NCBI GenBank assembly: GCA_004431415.1
Contig: QPMI01000625.1
Location: 62,001-126,000, forward strand
Source of the DNA: Cyanophora paradoxa
Taxonomy: Eukaryota > Glaucocystophyceae > Cyanophorales > Cyanophoraceae
Reading direction: 5' to 3'
Length of the DNA stretch: 64,000 nucleotides
Shown: positions 57,401 through 64,000 of the stretch, in pieces
How positions within the stretch are numbered: position 1 is the stretch's first letter
Layout: every line of letters starts with the position of its first letter
Translations under genes and position numbers: made by a program
Notes under the pieces: model-generated
What the model was told of the DNA's origin: nothing
What the model saw: the letters and a program-made list of their open reading frames with translations, nothing else
Databases searched by the model: none

Positions 57401-60400
57401 TCGAGAGGGAAGCGCGTGTGCATTCACGATCGTGCTGACGAATGCAGCGGCTCACCAGCATTTCTGGGCTCGACGTTGATTTCGACGGCGTCGACGATTC
57501 GACCGTCGGGGAGCTGGCAGCGTTCCGTGATTGCACGCCGGCCGACGCGGTCATCGTGGAAGTAGATGTAGTACGTCATGGGGGGCATGAGGTGCGGATG
57601 CGGGAGCTGCTCCACCTTCGCCTCTATGCTCTGTTTCTTCTGCCTCGTCGCTGCCGCTGCGGCCCGTACAATGTTGTCCTTGCTGACCTTTGGCTTGCTC
57701 TTCTTCCGGTCCGAAGGTCCTGGCTCGGGCTCGGGTTCAGGTTCGGGTTCCGGCTCGGGCTTGGGGCACGGTCCGCAGTGTCGAGCTCGTGCTGGACGAG
57801 ATCCGGTGCAGCGTGTTCGAGCACGAGCGGCGTGTCCGGTGTGAACTCCGTCGCGTGCTGACTGATGTAGTCGGGCGTCTCCGTGTGGTCTCGCCATTTG
57901 TAACCGGCAAGCAGTCCGATGGCGCCGTTGACGAGGCCGTCGTCCGTGTCGCGGTTCTGTCTAAGCATGACCTTGATGCCCCCGTCACCATGACCTTGTG
58001 GGGATGCTTCCTTGCTCGTTCGTGCATGGGATCCTCTCGCCGTACGCGTCCACGCTCTCGCACTTCTTGATGTGCTCGCGCGGATGCGTGTCCTTGGCGA
58101 CGATCTTGAGGACAGGGTCGCGGTACTGGGCGTGGTGCCGTCGGATCATCGCGTCGTTGTGCTGCTCTGCGAGCTTGTTCGTGAGGAACATGTGGTACGC
58201 TTCGTCCCACGTGGGGTCTTGGTTCTTGGTCAGCGTGTTGTGGATGGCATTCTCGTTGTCGTCGCCGAGATCGTTGTTGAGGTCCAGGCACCGGCGGAGA
58301 AGGTAGTGGTAGACGTCGTCGACGTGGTCCGGATCCCCGTCTCGAAACCAGTTGAGGATTTGGCCAAGTTCTGGATCCGCCAGGTGCCGCATCGACGAGG
58401 GCAGGACGTGAGCCGTGAAGTAGCTGAGGAAGGTGTGCAGGTTTGGGGTGTGCCACTTGACGTCATTCTGCATCGTAATGTCCTTCCGTGCCGGCAACAA
58501 TGTCTCCCACAACGACTGCGACATGACCGGCGGCACCTGGGCCGCGTCCCCGTACGTGATGATTGCCAAGCCTCCGAATGGGTAGCGTTGCATCACCGGC
58601 GTCCTTCCGTCGGGTCCGACCTGGTACTGCGGAAGAGGTGGCGGTGCCAACCCAGTCTCCGGGTCGCCGACGGCTTCTCGTCCGCACATGGCGTCCTCCA
58701 GGGCCGTCTTGAACGAGTAGAAGATGTTCGTCCAGCAGGACATGATCTCGTCGATCTGCAGGACGTACGTCTTCTGCAGCTCGAGTCGCAGCTTGTCGAT
58801 TGTGAAGCTGCTGTGCTTGATCTGGTCGCGCTTGCCGGAGAGGTGCGTCTGGAGGTGGAAGCGGGTGTGCATGGTGCCCCACCTGCGTTGAAGCCTGCGG
58901 AACCGAACGGTGCTGCAACGGTGCAGCGGCCGTGAGGGAGGGCCTCCTGTCCCGCATCACCAACATTGTACTGGTTCGCAGCGTGTTCGATGCAGCGGAG
59001 TAGGACGGTCTTTCCGCACCCCGCTCCTCCTGTGACGAAGAAGCGCGGCCCCGCAGGCATGTACCAGCACTTGAGAATCTCCGGCACGTCTTGGCCGCCC
59101 TCCGCATCGCGCCTGTATCGCATAGCTCTTGCCTTCAGCGCTTCCGCTTTGCGTCTGAGCTGGAAGTATTTCACCATCTTGTCGTAGATTTCGCGTTGCT
59201 CGGGCTTCAGGTCGTCGGGCGACACGAGTGGAGCTCGGGATGACGGTGGGGCTGCCTGAACGGACGGTCCGCGGGTCCCCGCTTCAGCGGAGGGTGGAAT
59301 GACACCATGCGCTCGTAGGACCGCCTGTTCGGTTTCAACGGATGCAGGCTGAAACGATGGCGCGGGGAGTCCCGCTCCCAAGCTGCTCGCTGCGTTTCTG
59401 ATGGTGCCGGGCTCCGCGTGTTCCGTCACGATTGCGCCCGTCGCCGTCATGTTTGGAATGTCGGTGATCCGGCTGATGATCTCTTCCATGCGCACGCGGA
59501 TGTTGTCGCTTGCAGCCGAGGCGTGGCGCGTGATTGTTGCCTTCCGTGCTTTTGTCATCGCCGCCGCAAGGATGGCGTCGGTGACTTCCGCACGAGCCGG
59601 CATGTCGAGCAGGTCCGTCCACTCGTTGCGGAACGGGTGGTAGAAGAGGAGCGGCGCGTACTTGGCAACTTGGCCGGAGTGGACGTTGAACGGCATCACA
59701 ACTGGCATGGGTTGCCGTCGCATCCGTAGCTGTTTCTTGCCGCTCGCGGTGTTGAAGCACGGCGTGCACCTCTCTCCGTCCGGGATCACGAGCGGCGGCG
59801 TCTTCTGTAGCTGTCGCCACTCTTCGTCCGACAGAGCGTCTTCACGCAGCCATCGCTGCCAGAGCGGGTCCAATACCCACGTCTTGGCCTGCCGTGCCTT
59901 CTCCTCGCGGTGCTCGCGTTCGATCTGGCGCTGAGGGTACTCCGGGGCGTCTGAGTCAGGATGGTCGTCGTCGTCATCCTCGTCATCCTCCGGCTCGTCG
60001 CCACTGTGTTGCGAGTCGGTGTGATGCGATTCGGTTCGTCCTGTCTCCAACGTGGCTGGTGCCAAGGGAGACATGTCGATCTTGTCGCCTGGAATCCCGT
60101 CTTTCTTGGCGACGACAGCAAACCATTGCAGAAACTTGTACAGCGGCATCACGTTCCAGAAGTGGTCGTCAGGCCTCTCCATGTACCAGTCGATGTCGTT
60201 GTTGACGAATATTTTCGTCTCGCCAGGATTGCGGTTGCGGATCGGTCGCATGAAGCCGCGCTGGTACGAACGTCTTGTCCGCTTGTCCGGAGGGATGCAC
60301 GGTACGGTGCGGGCGTGAAACGACGAGTGCCAGATGGGGTAGTTGAGCATATGGAAAGCTGCCTCCGGCCTGCGAGTTCGCGGTGGGAGAGCGACTTCCG

Positions 60401-60500
60401 AATCGCTTTCGCCATCGCGCTCCGTAGGGTGCCTCCCTTCTCGGCCGCCTTTGCGAGCGCAGCGTATATGCTCTCCAATGCCTGCGGTTCGACCTGCGGG
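57250..60500 (-). pseudogene. Helitron Pif1-like helicase, frame-disrupted
   Basis: EAAFHMLNYPIWHSSFHART, then an acidic linker, helicase start SPDDLKPEQREIYDKM, Walker A FVTGGAGCGKTVLL (about 59030), Walker B VLQIDEIMS, GDAAQVPPVM, and MLRQNRDTDDGLVNGAIG. An apparent 2-nt insertion near 58880 separates FNAGG from TMHTRFHL, and another frame change lies near 57975. Unwinds DNA during transposition (family knowledge). Confidence 0.85.
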
Positions 60501-60544
60501 CGCACAATGAGTTTCAGTACGTTCTACGTCTGTCCAGGGACGCG

Positions 60545-61686
60545 TGAGCACGGCCGTACCTTCAGTGCGTACTTGAACATGTACGCTCCCATCGCTTCGA
60601 AGTCCGCGACGAGATCGAAGAAGAGGTTGGAGTGCGCAATGCGGGACAGCCACTCGTTGAACAGCGCCACAAACAAGTCTTCTACTGTGCGTCGCATCGG
60701 CACCAGTAGCCTGTCGCCCCGTTGCGCGTTCTTGAGTTCTGGCGTCGACCTGTGCGTTTGTATTCGTCAGGAATCGTTCCGGGGCACGTCATCGCAGAAC
60801 TTGAGCACGCACATGAGTCTCGCGTATCGGACGCGCGCCCTGGCAGTCCGAAGCGGCACCACTTCCTCGCCCTCCACCAGGCGTTGTTCAGCTTCTTGAC
60901 GAGGTCGGCAAGTTCCTGGGCGTCCTTGTCGGAAGCACCGTGGATGGGCTGGCATCCTTCGAGCAACGGGTTCGTGTACTCCTGAGTCGGCTTGAACTGC
61001 GCTGCAGCGGCGAAGAGCTCTTCGTGACGCTTGCGCGTGGAAGATGAATAGTGCTGTGCCTGCTTGGCCTTCGTCATGCGGCACGTGCCGCTGTGTCGGT
61101 GAATGTTGAACGTGAGGATGACCTTCCGGAGAAACGCGGTCGCCCAATCATGACGAAGGGCATCGGGCACGTGAAGGTTGTCCTCGACGGCTGGGTCGTC
61201 GGGCTTCGGAGGTCGAGGGATCTCCGCCTTGACGATGCTGTCAAAGAATTCGAGGTACTCTTTCATGTGCTGCTTCTCGCACGTGTCGTACATAGGCATG
61301 CCTTCGCACCAGCCGATGAGGTGCCCATGCAACGTCCGCCGCTGCTGCTCGCCGTGACGGATGAAATGACCTGTCATCTTGTAACCGCCGAACATCGCCC
61401 TCGCGCCTTCGGAGTACATCAGCTTGATCAACGCGTTCCAGCGCCGCTGATAGTGACGGACAACGATTCCGGACTCCGAGTTCAGGATCGTGTCCTTCTC
61501 GTTTGCGCTTAGCGCATCGATTGCGGCCTGGTTGTGGAACCTCTCGCGGTCGATGGCTCTGTACAGACTCGCGTCACCGTGATCGTTGAAGCTCATAGTG
61601 TACCATATCTGCGGCGGGCCGTACGTCTGTGCGGCAGCAATGAGCTGGCCGTGACCGGTCTCGAGATGCTGGTGCGATCCCGGCAC
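60545..61686 (-). pseudogene. Helitron Rep endonuclease module (HUH and two-Tyr motifs)
   Basis: GPPQIWYTMSFNDHGD, then TLHGHLIGWCEGMPMYD (metal-binding HUH, HGH), CRFGLPGRASDT, and MGAYMFKYALK (the YxxKY two-tyrosine catalytic motif, near 60575). Rep nicks and joins single strands during rolling-circle transposition. The HUH part and the Tyr part are in different frames; a short intron or a frameshift lies near 60700-60830. Confidence 0.8.
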
Positions 61687-61779
61687 CTGGAGATGGGCGC
61701 GTTACGCAATAATGTGCAAATTGTTGTCAAGGGTGTGCTGCGGACTCACCGCATTCAGCGTCGCGCGGACGAGGTGGCG

Positions 61780-63700
61780 CTTAACAAGTCTACGGTAACG
61801 CTGGGTCATCGACGGCGGTGGTGAGGTGGTCCATGACGTGCGCGGCCGTCACCGGGTGACCGGCCGCCTCCAACTTGTCGAGCTCGAGACTCTGAATTGC
61901 ACAGTTGCTCTTCTGGTAAGCCTTGAGGTTGAGATAATCCGTCGCCTGGACGAAGAAGAATCCGATGTCGGCGACAAGGGCGCGTGCCTTGTCGGACAGC
62001 AGGAACCACTTGTTGTACTTGCTGATCGACAGCGTACTTTGCGTTGATCGAGAGGGTCTGCAGGGTCGCCTATCCGTCCGTGCGGCCTGTGTTCAGAAAG
62101 GGTCAATGTCGGTCTGCACGAAATCACAAATCGACGGCGGTGCCGGTGCACTGTGCTCACCGTCTGGAAACGCAAATGGAAATGGGGCTGTGCAGTACTC
62201 TGCACCCTTGCTGAAATTTAAGTGGACGCGATCGAGGATTGGCAACGTGCGAGTACGTTCGGCAACATCTTCGCCGAACGCCGTGGCAACGTCGATGAGC
62301 CTGTGGTGATACTCGGACTGCACGACTGCGGGCGTCGCCGGCTGTTGAGGCATGTCGAATCCGGTGGGGTCGCTGTACACTGCGGCCTCTGTATCGACGT
62401 CGTGCGCCGTAGCACGTGCAAGCTGCACGAACTCGTCCACGTCCTTGTTGTTGATCTGCGCGAGCTTGTCGAGGTCGACGAGATCGGAGGGGCGCGTCTG
62501 GGCGCGTCCTCGGCTTCGTCCTCGGATCCGGTGTCGCGTGTCGACCTTGCTGTTGACGCGTCACGTGTCGGCCCGACCTCCGGCTCTGCTGTTGGCAGAG
62601 GAGGGCGTGCTGACATTGCGAGCTTCAAGGACGACTCCATGAATTGCTTCAACACGGGATCTCCTACGTCGGTCAACAGGCGACGGGCTCCGGAACTGGC
62701 GATTTCGTATCCAACGTCGTCGTGCACTTCGGGTTCTTCCGAAACTTCCGCCTCCTCGTCGCTGATTGCTGGCTCGGTTCCCGTCGCCGCGTGCGGTACC
62801 GCTGTCAGGTCCACCGACTCGCCGGTTCCGGGTACGTGGGGCTGGCGTCCGCGCTTGCGGGCGACTCGCGCGGTGCGGGGTGCGGTCGCGCAGCTCTTCC
62901 TCCGCAAGTTCTTGCTTCCACGTCGTCTCTTTGGCAGTGACCTCGTCCCAGTAGGCGTCGTCGAGCTTGTCGAATCCGCATTTCTGGTACCACTTGTTGC
63001 CGGCCGCGACGAGCAGCTTCATGACGCTTCTCACCTTGGAAGTGCTGAACTCCAGTAGTTCGTGAACCTGCGGTCGTGCCCGGGCGCCGTCGGTTTCTCC
63101 ATGTTCACGTACATCATCGCGTCTCGCGGCGCGAGGGGCTTCATCGATTCGACGAGCTCGGCGGGCTGCGAGTAAACCATGGTGACCTTCGGTGCGCGGC
63201 CTGCTGCCGACCGATGCGCGTGGTTGCGATGTTCACGAACGACACGGCCGGACTGCATACGACAGCCTCTGGAAACGTGAGGCCTGCTGCCTCCCTGGCG
63301 AGGTCTTCCGACGGCGGTGTCGGTGGATGCCGTTCTGTGCGGGGATGGTCAATGACCATACTGGAGACCGGTAGAGACACACTCGGACCTCTTTTGAAAG
63401 CCCGCAGATATCGACACCTTGCTCTGCGCGGTGTCTGTGGCACATTGCGCAGAGCAACGGTTTCCGCGGTTTTGACGTTCCGGTTTCCAGCTTGTGCATG
63501 TAATCCTCCGTCTCCTGAATGCGCCGTATCGCGGCGTCGTCGATCCCGTGGGGCTTCAATATGTTGAGGTGCGTCTCGGGTGGAGATCGTCGATGTAGTC
63601 CCGGACGCCGCAGCAATCACACGGCACCATCGGCTGGTACAGAGCTGCGGACAGCATTACTGGCGAAATGCACATAACCGAACTGAAATTCACATACTGT
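61780..63700 (-). pseudogene. Helitron N-terminal region with CxxC knuckles
   Basis: Pieces in several frames: KPLLCAMCHRHRAEQGVDIC near 63440, NKWYQKCGFDKLDDAYWDEV near 62990, an acidic middle, and WFLLSDKARALVADIGFFFV with QATDYLNLKAYQKSN near 61960, which matches the region preceding Rep in Helitrons. The stop after DDPALP near 61792 breaks the frame before Rep. Confidence 0.6.
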
Positions 63701-64000
63701 ACAGCATGTCGATGATAGCGTCCTTGAGCGCCTCAAGAAACTGCGGAAATTTACTCCGCTTTTTTGCGATTGCGTCAATTACGTCGTGCAGTAGCTCATT
63801 CGGGTGCTCGTAGTCGCTGATCCACGTGTTTACGCATTTCAGTTTGAACGCGAGAGAGCGTTCATTTTGGCCGAACGGATAGCTGCACGTCTGTCGCGAC
63901 CCGCATCACTGTGTAATGGTTTGGTATTCTTCTCGTCCTGGTATCGCCGCGCACGACGATCATGTTCTTGTGACCGTTGGCCGTGTGTATGCTTTGCACG

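Larger units (their letters stand above)
56786..64000 (-). mobile_element. Helitron rolling-circle transposon, partial
   Basis: Minus-strand order is Cys-rich N-terminal region, Rep (HUH, two-tyrosine) and Pif1-like helicase, the layout of autonomous Helitrons. The 5' part leaves the window at 64000. Frame changes occur in several places; some may be introns, others look like decay. Confidence 0.9.

Noticed and set aside
58012-58935. 307-codon plus-strand frame opposite the Helitron helicase
   Set aside because: Antisense shadow; the minus strand holds Walker B and GDAAQVPPV.

Overview
The window is nuclear DNA from a GC-rich unicellular eukaryote. Almost every conserved gene is cut by many short introns (about 45-140 bp, one of about 590 bp). 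Donors are mostly GTGCGC-like and acceptors GCAG. At least five introns in three housekeeping genes are best explained by GC-AG splicing. Conserved eukaryotic genes sit between LINE and Helitron elements, dispersed repeats, segmental duplications and broken gene copies. The intron style resembles GC-rich algae or protists, but I cannot assign a lineage from sequence alone.

Layout. 0.2-1.2 kb: small C2-like gene. 1.6-11.6 kb: one very large gene that reads as PH-like domain, helical region, NACHT NTPase, pentapeptide repeats and WD40 propeller, a STAND/NLR-like receptor architecture. 12.4 kb: orphan ankyrin exon. 12.9-16.7 kb (-): P-type Ca2+-ATPase, 12 exons. 17-19 kb: repeats. 19.4-21.3 kb (-): cyclin L with an RS tail. 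It is divergent from eIF2-gamma (21.4-24.2 kb, +) across only 75 bp. 23.9-26.3 kb: a 502-bp duplication of the eIF2-gamma 3' end. 27.6-33.2 kb (-): degenerate LINE. 34.8-36.2 kb (-): seven-exon multi-pass membrane protein with a partial downstream copy. 37.2-40.3 kb: a truncated ubiquitin-specific protease (-) beside an intact coiled-coil/T1(BTB)/DUSP gene (+), both ending against copies of one ~0.8-kb duplicated repeat. 41-45 kb (-): a cluster of related genes and fragments with a PD-(D/E)XK-like VDExQH motif and long Arg/Glu-rich coils. 45.3-46.8 kb: ribosomal protein S4. 47.4-48.8 kb: multi-DUSP (USP48/UBP26-like) gene piece. 49.1-50.0 kb: ARL8 GTPase. 50-56.8 kb: repeats, including a ~1.5-kb tandem duplication carrying tRNA-like sequences. 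56.8-64 kb (-): a Helitron (HUH Rep plus Pif1-like helicase) running off the window.

I rebuilt spliced models by eye for the C2-like gene, Ca2+-ATPase, cyclin L, eIF2-gamma, membrane protein, T1-DUSP, RPS4 and ARL8. Each is an exact multiple of three and has family-typical length where the family is known. The NACHT/WD40 gene, the nuclease-like genes and the multi-DUSP gene are supported by domain content, but their exon borders are only partly settled. Joint function cannot be read from position: these are independent eukaryotic genes. The possible exceptions are the clustered USP/DUSP loci and the clustered nuclease-like loci, which look like locally duplicated and rearranged families.
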